Shown here: positions 29,085 to 40,710 of the stretch, piece by piece
Numbering within the stretch: the first letter of the stretch is position 1
Layout: every line of letters begins with the position of its first letter
Assembly (NCBI GenBank): GCA_963931865.1
Contig: OZ007516.1
Coordinates: 4,995,897 to 5,059,896 of the forward strand
Direction: 5' to 3'
Source: Axinella damicornis
Lineage: Eukaryota; Porifera; Demospongiae; Axinellida; Axinellidae
Length of the DNA: 64,000 nucleotides
Made by a program: the position numbers and the translations under genes
The notes under the pieces: model-generated
The model's input: only the letters and a program-made list of their open reading frames with translations
Told to the model about the DNA's origin: nothing
Databases searched by the model: none

Positions 29085-29690
29085 CCATACCAGGAAATGT
29101 ACCTATACCAGGAAATGTACCCATACCAAGAAATGTACTCATCAAAACAACACAAGTTCCAAGTATACACATTTACTCAATTACTAGAAATGCAGGATGC
29201 CTATTCCTGGAATACAACAGTCCTAGGCACAAAGAGTTCTCCCAAATTCAGCTGTGGTTGATGAGGCTATTTCTTGGAATAGTACTATAGCCACTGCTGG
29301 CAAAATGGTGGGTGTCCATTTCCTGGAATAGTGTAGTCACAACAGTCACAAACTTGGAATGTCTGGAATGCTGTGGAATGCCAGGAATGCTGCCAGCACG
29401 TGGCATGGCAGTTGATGTCCATGTTCCTTGTCCATGTTCCTTTTCCATGTTCCTGGAATAACAGTCACAAATGTCCAGTTCCTGGAATAGTGCAGCCACA
29501 GCAGTCACAAACGCTCTCGAAAGAAAGAAAGAAAGAAAGAAAGAAAGAAATGCAGTACGTGGCATGGCAATTCGACACCCATTTCCTGGAATAACAATGG
29601 TTGCAAACAATTTCTCTCCAATGAAACGCAGCGTGTGGCAATTTCTATCTATTACAATGGTACATCCAATCTAACGGTACAAATTCATTT
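29085..29690. repeat. Degenerate TTCCTGGAATA array with (GAAA)n
   Basis: About ten scattered copies of 'tcctggaata' are mixed with 'cagtcacaa', after four short direct repeats 'taccaggaaatgtac' at 29087-29140. A (GAAA)n run lies at 29518-29550. The frames found here are by-products of the repeats. Confidence 0.65.
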
Positions 29691-29773
29691 CCTGAAATTT
29701 CTATGATTCCAATCCTATATATGGTAGTGAATTATTTTATTTCCTACAGTTTTATTAGCATAAATACGGTAGT

Positions 29774-29801
29774 CGACAATTGGCGGATCCGCCAATTGTC
29801 G
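29774..29801. repeat. Perfect 28-bp palindrome around GGATCC
   Basis: CGACAATTGGCGGATCCGCC followed by AATTGTCG; fully self-complementary. Confidence 0.8.
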
Positions 29802-29819
29802 GACTAGCAGACTATGCTA

Positions 29820-31010
29820 GTCATGCCTTTTTGAACTAGCCTGTCTGAAGAAAGCAATTTGGATACTTTCTTGATTCAGTACCTTTTTCACGACACAGTC
29901 AGGAAGATGAATCATACATTGTTATAAAGGCTTATACGTATGTTTACCGTTTTTGAGATTTTGAGTGTATTATCATATAGTGCGTGTTCACTCTATGATA
30001 CATAACTGCCTTTGTGAGCATGTTAAAGGTGCAGTGTACTTCGCTCGATATAATTACATGATTAAATCCATAATGGCTAGCAAACATTCAAGTTTTAATT
30101 ATTGGCAATTTCCACGTAGGAGCATACCCATCATGACGTAATTTCCGTGTGCAAAGAGTTATAACCTTCTTGAGCACACTGAGCCCAGAAAGGTTGGGTA
30201 TTGGGAGTTAATGCAACTAGTTACCCATGCTGATCATTTACAGTTAATAGTGCATTCCAGCTTTTCGATTGCATAAAAGTAAAACAAGCTAGCGAGCTAG
30301 AAACACTGGGCAGTGCCAGTGGCTTGATTTGTGTAGATAGCATGTAGCTAGGCTGTACTACCTTATCTCAATAGCTGATCACTGCCATGTAAGGAGTTGC
30401 TACTTGTTTGAAGCCATTCTCTGTGTTGTCGCTTACCAGCATGCAATTCAAAACGGTGCCGATTTTCATACTTCATGCCTGCAGCTCTGACAAAGTCAGC
30501 CGACTTCCAAGATAGAACTCCTGCCTTAGGTACAAACTGGAGTCCGTTTGCAGCCTGTGGTCGAGAGAAAGCTCCGTATTTGACTTGACCGCCCTTGTGA
30601 ACTTCATGGCTACTCGCGAACTAGTACCACCCCTTCCTACCTTTCTTGAATGTGATGTAAGTGGAAAGGCGTGACCTAAACTTATTACTACTCGACTCAG
30701 TGGACTGTAGTCTGGGGAAGCCCTCCTCTTTTACGTACGCATAAACTCTGAGAACACGGCTGGATGGCACGTAAATGTGCCTACGGCGTAGCGCATTATT
30801 ATATCATGGGCACATAAATTTGCCCGTGGCATGCAAAGAGTTAATGCTACCTCAATATTTGTGAACACAGTACAATGTTACATGGAGATTTGTACAGTAC
30901 ACGTCTTTAAATTTATGCCAATATTTGGAAACACTTTTCTGACATACATTCTCGGGTGCGCTAAGGACAGCCTTGAAGAGTCTGCGTGAAGCGGAGATTA
31001 CGGAAATATG
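29820..31010. other. Intergenic, nothing firmly recognised
   Basis: No coding ORF. At 30780-30845 a stretch ending 'caaagagttaatgc' resembles a piggyBac-family right terminus, but I could not find its left end. Confidence 0.3.
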
Positions 31011-31013
31011 TAA

Positions 31014-31590
31014 TTAGTCCACGGAAGCGACCTCGTTAACTTGCGATGTGAGGCAGCTCTTTGAGCACTTGTTTTTGTGATCCAGAGATGAAGCTGTGAT
31101 GATGTAAATAGTTCCTCGGTACCTACAGTGGTAGGGTAGTTGAGTGTAGGTGAAGGCAGTCTTTGCCCGCTTTGGACCTTGTTCCAGGATTGTGAAATCT
31201 GTCGTCAATGCTAGGTAATATAAACGATGTAGGTAGTTAAGTATTTGCGATTAGGCGGAATTCTATTCGCTCCGGTGATAGGGCTTAACTCTGCACGATG
31301 GATGGACCGAAGGTCAAACTTGTAGATTCAATCTCCGGAGAGTCTCCAACAACACGTTCTCGGAAGAAACGAGAAATCCGCTGATTTGAGGTAGCCAGAA
31401 TGGGTCGATTTTGCCCGTGCAGCCGCACCATGAGGTAGAACCGTTGTCCGGGCAAGGATTCAGCAAATACAATGTTCTGCTTAATTTCTGTACAAAGAAT
31501 GAAGGCTGTCCTCCTGCTACTAGAATTTCGCCTAAAGCGTTTTAGATAGCTGAAGGTGATGAAATGGAAGTTGAGCGTGGCCACGCCCAT
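31014..31590 (-). CDS. Hypothetical minus-strand ORFs
   Basis: 31590-31285 (101 residues, Arg-rich: KRFRRNSSSRRTAF, RISRFFRERVVGD) is followed by 31208-31014 (ILEQGPKRAKTAF, ITASSLDHKNKC). They could be two parts of one gene, but I see no clean donor/acceptor pair, and neither is recognised. Confidence 0.2.
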
Positions 31591-31770
31591 TGAGTGCCAG
31601 GGGGCGGAGCTTTTGTTTTTTTTTGTGACCTAAGGAGTACACTTTCAATTAGTAGTTCTGTAGTTGGTGAATGTTCTTTAGTATTTCAGATATGTAGCAT
31701 CAAATTCACAACAAGATAGTGCTGTTCATGCATCCAGACAGTCCTTAATGTACTTGAGTTTGTGGTGCAG

Positions 31771-32009
31771 CTTCATTGCAAACCAGAAGGCCTCTTCCAA
31801 AAACTAGAAGGCTTCTTGCAAGAATTGGAAGTTTTCTTCCGAAGATGTGGAAGGGTTCTTCTGAAGAGCACTGGACGAAAAATGGTGCAGCTTTGCTTAT
31901 GGATCTTCCTGAATTGCTTAGGTCTTCCAGAGGTGCATTTGTAGCGAAACCTGGACCAGTGACGGAAATGTTTCTGAATCTCTGTATCAATTTTGAAGAC
32001 ATGCACACA
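31771..32009 (+). CDS. Unassigned internal exon, 79 codons
   Basis: Bounded by an AG acceptor (gtggtgcag) and a consensus donor (ACA|GTAAGT). It stays open for the whole length and ends in phase 0. The product is basic at first (TRRPLPKTRRLLARIGSFLP) and then helical (ALLMDLPELLRSSRG, VTEMFLNLCINFED). The protein family is not recognised and no partner exon was found. The bases just after the donor belong to a repeat shared with about 38100-38250. Confidence 0.4.
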
Positions 32010-32215
32010 GTAAGTAATTTACGGAGGTGTGGTCAGAGAGTTGGCTGACTGTTTGCCCTCAGCTTGAGGGACCCAGCGAGAGCTACTGCTTCATGACAGT
32101 GCAATTTTCAAGATAATGGATAATACTGAATTCGAATCTGTAGAATCTACATATTTGCCAAGGAGGCATCAATAAATGTTGCCACAGCATCGTGAAACAA
32201 AATCCTGTTCATGTT
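31980..32215. repeat. Repeat shared with 38100-38760
   Basis: 'ttggctgactgtttgccctcagcttgaggga' has a close match at 38140-38166, and 'gttgccacagcatcgtgaaacaaa' matches 38700-38722. In copy B's neighbourhood the two halves are separated by about 500 bp. Confidence 0.6.
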
Positions 32216-32941
32216 GTCCTTAGTTCCTCATGCACTTGCACTCCTTCGGCATCCCTAGCTGCTCTGTCGGCTGCTATCTTGTAGCACCGTCTCTGGTCAC
32301 AACCACTCTCTGGTCTGTTGCTCTGGGTCCCTACTGAGTCCGGCTTCTCGCTGCCTGGTCCTCAGCATTGTATTGTCAATAATACCTGGCCATGGTTTCT
32401 GTACCTATTCCATGGAATTCGAAAACTGGAAAATGAAATTATGAGGTTCGTTGTGGTAACCACCCTCAGTGGAAGATTGCAGACAAAGTAGCTATACCAG
32501 CAGGTAGTGGGCGGGTTGCAATTGAGAGAACAATGAAGAGAGACTTGCCATTTTGATGAGCACTTTCGTCTTTCCCATTGGCTGTTAATTTGCTTGTGCG
32601 GTTTCTTTCCATTCTGTCTGCCAGAAACGATCTGACAGCATGTGTGATGTCACATGAGTTAATTGGGGCAAGCCATAAACTACACACAGCCACCTATAAG
32701 CAACCTTGAAACTAGGCTTAGCCTCATACCCACCGCCAGTATTTCATCGCTTCCAGTATGAAATACGGCAGGGGAAGGCCTGGGAGATCCTGGTCACATG
32801 CGATGCAGGTAGACACATGGTAGACACATGGAGGGCAGTGCCCAACGAAGAATCTCAATGTCCTGTTTTGTACTGTCCGTCCAATGGCTGGATGTCAGAG
32901 CGTTCGCAAGGCAGACGATTGATACCGTTCATTGTTCACAA

Positions 32942-33417
32942 CAGGGCCGTAGCCGCTGGTGCGGTTGGTCAGGTTTCAACCTGACCACTTTTGGGTAAAA
33001 AATCTTAGCGGCGATGACACTTACACGGCGCGCGCGGCAGACCAACCCCGCGTTTTTTGCGGTGATCGATCGTGTACTAAGATGGCTGCGAATAGCTTGA
33101 AGCTGTCACTTCCTAGTCTTCTCATCATCCCAAGAACATTGAGTTTCCCAAGCGAACTTTTGGTAAGTCGAAACTGTACTGTGCTCCGCGCAGAGCCAGT
33201 GGTTTAATAGCTAGCTGGCCGTTCCTGCACTACGACGAACAGGAAGCGCTGAGTAGTCTGCATGCGACATGTCACTGTAGCCATAGATATCCATGCTCTA
33301 GCTAGCAAGCACTGTGCCCACAGCTGCAGATCTATATAGACCCCCGGTTGCCCACATTCTTACCCAAGAATTGCATCAGAAACCACCTCAGAAGGCCAGA
33401 AATCCCAAACATTTCCT

Positions 33418-33476
<59 letters not shown>

Positions 33477-33574
33477 ACCCCCTACAGCAGCGCGCTTCGC
33501 GCGCATTTCTTCACACCAGTCAGCCAACACTGCTGTTCAACCTGACCACTTCAGATCTCGCAGCTACGGCCCTG
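32942..33574. mobile_element. hAT-like MITE, 5-bp target duplication, copy 2
   Basis: CAGGGCCGTAGCCGC...GCAGCTACGGCCCTG with CACAA at 32937-32941 and 33575-33579. It is inverted relative to copy 1 (10158-10688) and longer because of an internal G55 tract. It also contains a second internal CAGGTTTCAACCTGACC palindrome. Confidence 0.8.
33419..33473. repeat. Poly(G)55 tract, longest in the window
   Basis: Fifty-five consecutive G inside the nested hAT-like MITE. Copy 1 of the same element has no such tract at the matching place, only 'aggaaatttttggg' context, so it expanded after transposition. Confidence 0.95.
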
Positions 33575-33745
33575 CACAACGCCGGGGACGGATCGATGCA
33601 AGCAGGTAATATAGACGGTTGGGCACTGCCACACGTGACGAGATCTCCCAGGCCTTCTGCCGCCATATTTCATACTGGAAGTGATGAAATAGTGGTGGTG
33701 GGAACGGCCTGGGAACGGCCTGGGGAAGAGGCTAATTAGGCTAGG

Positions 33746-34069
33746 TGTATGAGCTGGTGGATGCAATCTAAGTATTCATGAGGTGAGAATAAAACATGAG
33801 GATGCCGATCTGTCTAGGAAGGGGTCAACTGGAACCTTACCACACAATTGATATTCTTCTGTAACTTATTATAAAGCTACGTTGCACATCACATAATCTG
33901 CTGTATGGCTACCCATGCATGTATGTATATAGCCTTACATATATGGTCATTGATTGGCAATGGAAGCTTCCACCCTCCACGAACAAATATACACCACAAT
34001 TCTTGCTTATACATAAGCTACTTTTGATGGCTGTAATGTGCTTAACAATGTGTATGTTTTTGTCGGCAG
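33746..34069. other. Spacer upstream of LRAT-repeat copy B
   Basis: No supported exon. The matching upstream part of copy A is also non-coding. Confidence 0.35.
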
Positions 34070-35656
34070 ACTCGTTGGAAACGATGCAAGTCCACACTAG
34101 TGAAGCTGCCCACACTCGTCTGATCCGTGAAGACCCACCAGGAGTTCCACTCTATCATGTGCCTGTCAGTGACGTAGCAAATCTTGAACCTGGAGGACCA
34201 CATACTCTACCAATTGTGTCAGGAGTCCGGATATCTGAGAATCCTATAGAAGTGCTCTGGTGCTGAAAGTGGAGGGAGCAAAGATTTATGTGGTCACGAA
34301 TAGCAGTGATGGTGTCAAAGAAGAATGGCTAGAGTCTTTTGAAAACCTCTACAAAGTCGAGTACTCACCCTGCTTATACTCCAGTGATGAAGTTGTTGAT
34401 CGTGCAATGGAGCGACTTAATGAAAACTGTTATCACTGTCTTTTTAACAACAGCCATCACTTTGTAACACTGGCGAAGACGGGCAGAGAAAATCCGTTGA
34501 CTGAAATTATTGAGAGCCTGACACACCAGGAGGTACGTTTTGTCCAACCTTGTTCTAAGACTTTCTTCCAATGTAGAAAACAGGATAAATTATCCTTTAT
34601 AGCTACTCATACCGCAATAAAAAACTTATGCCTTTATAACAACACACTATTATGGTTCATGGTATGCTCTAAGTCCCCCATTGTTACCCTTACCCCGTGT
34701 GCGCATTTGCAGCAAGGGGTAGAGTGATTGCTGTGTCTGTCGGTATGTCCATCAATGAGTTTGTTAGTCTCGTGCCCATGCCCAGCCCCATCTACACCAC
34801 ACCCCCGCGGAGAAGGTCTGGTCTTTTGAGTGCGATTTCTTGTCACTAATACCTTTCCCATCTGGAATTTGAATGAAATTGAAGAGCGTGCGCGTAATTT
34901 ACTGTGGGTTACATCACCGATCGATCGAGGAGTCAATAACAGCTCAGTTTGTAATGAGAACGTACTTCACTGTTGGTTGATGACACCCCTTTGTAGCTTG
35001 TAAGAACCTTTCAGCCATCTCCAACTTTGAAAAACAATGGTTTACGGCAATACCGGGATCTACTGCCATTTCGTTCGCAGCCGATGTTTCTGGGTTAGTG
35101 GACGTCGTTGACTACTGGAAGGTAGGGGCTACATGACAAATAGTACAGAAAGGAGTGTTTATCTTCATTCTTAGCACAATCAGCGCTTCAGTTATACCTA
35201 CGCTGGACAAGCCTCTGTGACAAGAAATGTAACTCAAATGACCAGACATTCTCTGCTGGTGGGCGTGGACATCTGGGCACGAGACTATGTGTTTGTTTGT
35301 TTGTCTTTGGACGCAAAAAGAGCAGTTTAAGTGTAATTAGGAACAATTGCAGGCCTTTTTGTGCAACAAATGGAAATAATAACTTATACTGTAGTTGTGC
35401 ATCATTAAGCGCAGCTCACTTATAGGCACAGGTTCGACTCTCGTCCTAGCTACTTGCCCAAAAGCTTGAAGGATACTATGCCAGTATGTGAATCAATGAT
35501 CCATGTGATCACAGTAGCTAGTGATGCATTTTGTAACTCAAAGCCATGATGGAAAGGGCCAAATGGTGTTGATTTCCAGTTATTCAATAGCTGCTGCTGG
35601 TGCCAAGATGAATTCTTTACTTAGTACTGCTCTTGAGGTTGTTCAGCTATGGCTAT

Positions 35657-36111
35657 CAGGGGCGGATACAGGATTTATGAAAAGGGGGGCACTATATATT
35701 AAACGCTGCCGGAGGCAGTGCATAGAGGCGCCGCAGGAATTTTCTTTTCGCCTTAATTTTTCACTTCTCACGATGGGCTCTCGTGGCACCTTCGCGCTTT
35801 TGCACTGCAAGTTCCAGATGTATGAGGATTGCAGGTCCCAGGGCCGCCATGAGCTTCTTCCTTGGTCAAATTTCGCTCACGAACGTAATACGCACGTACA
35901 CGGAGGGGTATACTAGATCGTGGTCTCGTTCCCAAGCCGTTCGGTTTCAGGCAACGCACGGTAAGCTTATTGCGAGCTGAGGAGGCCAGGCCAGGAGTTG
36001 CAACGTAGCGGCAGCAAGTTGGTAAGGAGGAAAATAAAGTGATGAAGAAGCAAAAGGGGGGGGGGGGGGGGGGGTGGGGGGGGGCACCACCCCCCCCCAG
36101 ATCCGACCCTG
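35657..36111. mobile_element. hAT-like MITE, GCTAT 5-bp target duplication
   Basis: The termini CAGGGGCGGATACAGG and AGATCCGACCCTG are flanked by GCTAT at 35652-35656 and 36112-36116. It contains a G-rich tract at 36057-36084. It belongs to the same 5-bp class as 10158 and 32942 but is a different family. It ends 59 bases before exon 2 of copy B. Confidence 0.7.
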
Positions 36112-38099
36112 GCTATAGCAGTTGCCTTAGTGAAAAAATGTAATCTGTTTTTGATGCAATTCACACGCAGAAACCTTTCCGTTGACACCAGTGCTCGCAA
36201 AAGTTAAAATCTCCAACTTGAGTGACGTGAGTGAGGGTGATCACATCAAGACTGGTACACAGCACTTCCTCGGTGCTAGCATTGACAATGAAGAAAACAC
36301 ATTCACTGGCTACACATGTGAGGGAGGAAAGCTGTCAAAAAGGTGTGCACATGGAAGCCGAATGCATACAATATCTGCATTAAGTATGACCATTCATTCT
36401 CTGCAAGAGAAGCACTCGCAAATGCTGAAAAAGAAATAGAGAAATTGGATATGTGGTCGGACAGTGAGACGGTGGATGCAAAGTGGTCTGACAGCGATAT
36501 GTTTGTCACGAAGATGAAGACAGGAAGGAAGCTCTCATTCAATGATCACTGCCTCTTCAATGAAAACAATGAGTTCAGCTCAACACAAATAACTCCTGAA
36601 ATAGCAGTTGACGAGGGAGACCATCTTGTGGTGAAGGATAAAAATGGCAATCACCAGTCTGTACTAGTGCTCAAGCACCGTCAAGGGAATGAACTCATAG
36701 TCATGCCTGATCTCACTTCTGCAGAACAATATGGCATCCTTGACATCAAGAAGTATACGGAAGTATATCGTATCAACTATAAGCAAAGCCTACCAGTTGA
36801 TGATGTTTTTCAGAGAGCTGTGAGTACGAGGGGTCAAGAAGTCCTCCAAGCCTGTAGGGGCGAATCAAGCAAATTCGTATCATGGGCAAAAACAGGAAAG
36901 AAAGAGCTTATAAATGTTATGGAACTGGATGCAAAAATAGCTCAGGTATGCCCATTACAGTGTGAAAAAATCCTGTGTGTTGAGGAAATAAAGGTAGGAG
37001 ATCACCTTGTTCGATCATACCCCGGATACTGGTGGCACTTCATGATCACTGAATCCCACAAATCTGATCCATCCAAGTTCACGACTATTTACTGTTTTAG
37101 AGGTCGCATAAAAGAGACAGAGGAGATCCTTGACCCCATCGAGGATGACATCTACCGAATTGTTTATCCTGAATCCCTCCCAATTGCAACAGCTATTGAG
37201 AGAGCTAAGTCTAAAATTGGCGAAGTTAGGTTATCTCCCCTAGCACGTATGTGGTTCATACGATGGGCAAAGACTGGTTCTGATGAGGGGATTGAAGTTG
37301 ATTTTCTTTTAAACAATGCTGTGCCAGCATCAAAGAGTCGAATTTGCGCCTTCACCCAGCTCAATGCAGGGGATTACCTTGTTGAAGAGGAACACAAATT
37401 CAAGCCATGGCACCACTACCTTGTGACTGAGGTACAGTCTCCAACCTGCTGCAAAGTCACTGAAAATTGGAATTTTACAGTAACCACGAGCACTCTTACC
37501 TTCAACAAGAATAGCACCTACTATCGCCTTAACTACAATGATGGTGCTTGCATTCCCTCAAGTCAGGTTGTACATAAGGTACAAGAACTTGACGGAAAAG
37601 TTCTTTTACGGCCAAAATATTCACGCCGGACATTTGTGAACTACCTAAAGACTGGCAATGCCACCGCCATAGGAATTGGTGGTCTTCAGGATGACCGTAT
37701 TTTGCTTCGCAGAGAAAGAGTTGAGTCTGCTTTACAACTTTGCTCAGGTGACCATATAGAACGTCCAGTGGCACATACTTTTGGTGCAGCGTACCACCAC
37801 ATGATGGTCACTGAAGCACCTGCTGATGAACGAAAATGCACAGTTATCCATTTCAGCTCAAATGGGAATAGTGTTCGTGCTGTTGAAGAAGAGATTGACA
37901 TTATCGGACAAGGAGACAATTTCTTTCGAATCAAGTACCCTGAGCGACTTCAACCAGAAAGGGGCATTGAGTACCTGAGGGAATGTGTTAAGGTAATACT
38001 GAGATGCACAATCATGTTGTAGGAAGATTAATCAACTTGTGCTACTCAGTGTGGTTAAAGCTGCTTCAATAATTGTAAACGTAGTACAATGTTGTATGG

Positions 38100-38760
38100 A
38101 GATTTATGAGTTATTTACAGAGGTGTTGTCAAAGAGTTGGATGACTTTTTGGCCTCAGCTGGAGGGATCCAGCGAGAGCTGCTGCTTCACTACTACGTAG
38201 TCAGGAACAGATAAGAGTAATAGCTACCTGGCTCGTAGTTGCGAGATCTGGCAACCGAGCAACTGTTTCATCGAAGGCGGAAAGGAAGAGTACCTTCAAC
38301 TACACTTCTGACTGTTACCGTGTGTGTTGCAGCAAGTGTACAAGGCTCTTACGCCTGGGGGAAAGTCGAATCGCCATCGTTAGGTAAGTTAAAGAGCCGT
38401 TTCTGATTAAAATTTCCACAGCATAAGCCTACAAAATGCTCTCTAACATTCAACAATTGGATTTCCACCCTTCCCCCAGGCGGAACAAGTGAGCATCCAC
38501 TTTGCCCTTTCCATCCATACACTAACTCACCTTCAAACGTAGCTAGTTTTCTGCCTTGACCTTTTTATTCTACATTTTTACTGATTTCCACAGTGACGTC
38601 ACCGATGCTGTTGCCATGACAACCCAAAACCACATTTTCAGGATAGTGCTGGGACTGTACAATCTCCCTGCCAAGTTTCAGTTGGAGGCATCTATTATTG
38701 TTGGCACAGCATCATGAAACAAACTCTGTTCAGTCCTCCTTGCATGGTTCCTTTTCTGAG
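38100..38760. repeat. Repeat shared with 31980-32215
   Basis: Same sequence as described for the partner, interrupted by about 500 bp that includes 'cgcctgggggaaagtcg'. It lies in intron 2 of copy B and is absent from the matching place in copy A. Confidence 0.55.
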
Positions 38761-38816
38761 GCAGCCTTAACCATGCTGAGTAGGGCTATGTATATTATCA
38801 TAGTCTCCCAATCATA

Positions 38817-38818
<2 letters not shown>

Positions 38819-38862
<44 letters not shown>

Positions 38863-38868
38863 ACACAC
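38819..38868. repeat. Poly(C)30 followed by (CA)n
   Basis: Homologous in position to the poly(C)21 of copy A at 8024; both follow 'atagtctcccaatcata'. Confidence 0.9.
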
Positions 38869-38934
38869 TTACTTTGGTTACACTCCTGGTAGGGGAAAAA
38901 TTGTGCCGCGTAATATAATATAAATAATTCGTTC

Positions 38935-40710
38935 GAGTGATAGGAATGGCATACGAAGATTCTGACTACACCTTCATGATCGCTATCATGCACTGTCCCA
39001 ACTGTACAATTTGGTGCTGAAACTCACCTTGGTGGTGGAGATATCAGCGCTTTTGTCTCACCGTGGACGCCATTGCTCGAGCGCTTTCTCCGACTTCCGG
39101 TGGCAGTACCGTAGTCTCGAAATTACGCCCATGGGCGATGAATTTAGAATTGGCTCAAAGAGGGGGATGGGCGTATTTTTGAGGACCCCTCTCCCGAAAA
39201 TAGGCCCACCCTTGACACGAAAGTAGGCCCACCCAATTCGAAGTAGGCCCACATGCGTATACGAGTGCAATACTGCAACAGTCATTCTAGCAAGGCTTAA
39301 CTACTACTAGTCCCGGAGTTTCTTGGTGAGCAGGAACAATCTCTTCGTGTGAGTAGCTACAGGAACAGCAAACAAGACACAGCAGGACTGCTTGAATGAC
39401 GTAGAGTGCGCAGACTATCTTCGGGACTTGCCGATTGCTGCTGCTTCCTAGAAATCCGTAGTGCGCTGCTAGTGCTACGCTAGGCGATTGCACACGCGAA
39501 GACACAAACATGCAATGCACAGTGCGTGCACGGTCTCATGTCATGCGCTATGCATTCAGTGCACTGCTGATTATGCAATGGCATGCTACATAATGAAATT
39601 CATTGCAAATAGTACCACGATAGCCAGCCTTCATTTGTTAGTCCAACCTCTTTGACAGTGCTTCTTCTGGAGCTATTCAAATGCTTTCCTGTTCGAGCTA
39701 ATAGGGTGGGCGTACTTTCGAGTAATAATTGACCCTTTGCAACAACTTGTCGCGAAAAAGGGGGGTGGGCGTGTTTTCGAGGGTGGGCGTATTTTTGAGA
39801 GACTACGGTAACGTTTTTAGGAAAGGCACACGAAGATTCTGACTACACGGTCGTGATCGCTGCCGTTCACTGACGCTTACATGCCAAAACTCACCGTGCT
39901 GGCGAAGTTGTGAGCGCTGTATAAGTTTCTTGTCTTCTTGTTGGGCCGCCATTGCTGACTCAGCTCAATCGATCGACGTTGACGACCGAGCATGGTCCTC
40001 ACGTGGCATGTGCGTTAATTGGAATGTGTTGCAATACCTAGTTTGCGCTATCATCCGAGTTGCAACCAGTTGCAACGCGGCTACCAGGAGTGCGGTTGCC
40101 CCTCGTAAATAATTAAATAATTAAATTATAAACGTTTGACTACTTCGGAATGGCCTACAAAGATTCTGACTACACCGTCATGATCGCCCTGATGCAGTGA
40201 ATATAACCACACAATAATTGCGCTGAAACTCACCTTGGTAGTGGAGATGAGTGCTTTTGTCTCACCGTTGGCCGCCATTGCGAGTGCTCTCTTTGATTTC
40301 CGGTGGCAGTACCGTTCTTAGGAAAGGTACACAAAGATTCTGACTACACGGCCGTGATCGCTGTCGTTCACTGATGCTTACATGCCGAAACTCACTGTGC
40401 TGTGAGTGCTGTAATAATGTATTGTCTTCCTTTTGGTCGCCATTGCTCGCGATCGACTGAGTGTGGTTGCCACATGGCATGTGCGTTAATTGGAATGAAT
40501 TGCAATACTTAGCTTGCGCTACGGCGTGTCGCAACCGGGTGGCTATGAATGGGTACTTGAGAGCACTCTAAATAATATCTGATCTTCCCAATATATAGCT
40601 ATCATGGTACTCACGGGTTGTGTGATAATTGGAACGAACTGTCACACTTAGCTTGTGCTACCGTTTAACCGCGGCTACCAGGAGTGCGGTTGCCCCTCGT
40701 AATTAAGGGA
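38935..40710. repeat. Composite tandem repeat block
   Basis: A unit of about 300-450 bp (acaaagattctgac...ggtggagat...gccgccattgctc...catgtgcgttaattggaatg...gtgcggttgcccctcgtaa) is present about three times: 39830-40110, 40140-40560 and the partial 40600-40705. A broken unit at 38935-39108 is split by the MITE at 39109-39808. Related sequence lies at 3550-3800. Confidence 0.7.
39109..39808. mobile_element. MITE with CCGTAGTCTC termini, TA flanks
   Basis: TA|CCGTAGTCTCGAAATTACGC on the left and GTATTTTTGAGAGACTACGG|TA on the right bound 700 bp. The interior carries repeated 'gtaggcccaccc' and 'gggtgggcgt' blocks. The neighbouring repeat unit at about 40305-40330 gives a near-empty site for comparison, supporting a real insertion. 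Confidence 0.8.

Larger units (their letters stand above)
32704..33745. mobile_element. Outer fold-back element hosting a nested hAT-like MITE
   Basis: The left arm (about 32704-32805: 'gccagtatttcatcgcttcc', 'aggcctgggagatc') is answered by the right arm (about 33634-33745: 'gatctcccaggcctt', 'ggaagtgatgaaatagtgg'). The hAT-like MITE at 32942-33574 lies between the arms and is the younger insertion. Confidence 0.7.

Noticed and set aside
33314..33739. 141-residue ORF with a glycine run
   Set aside because: Spans the G55 tract and the terminus of the hAT-like MITE; an artefact of the homopolymer.
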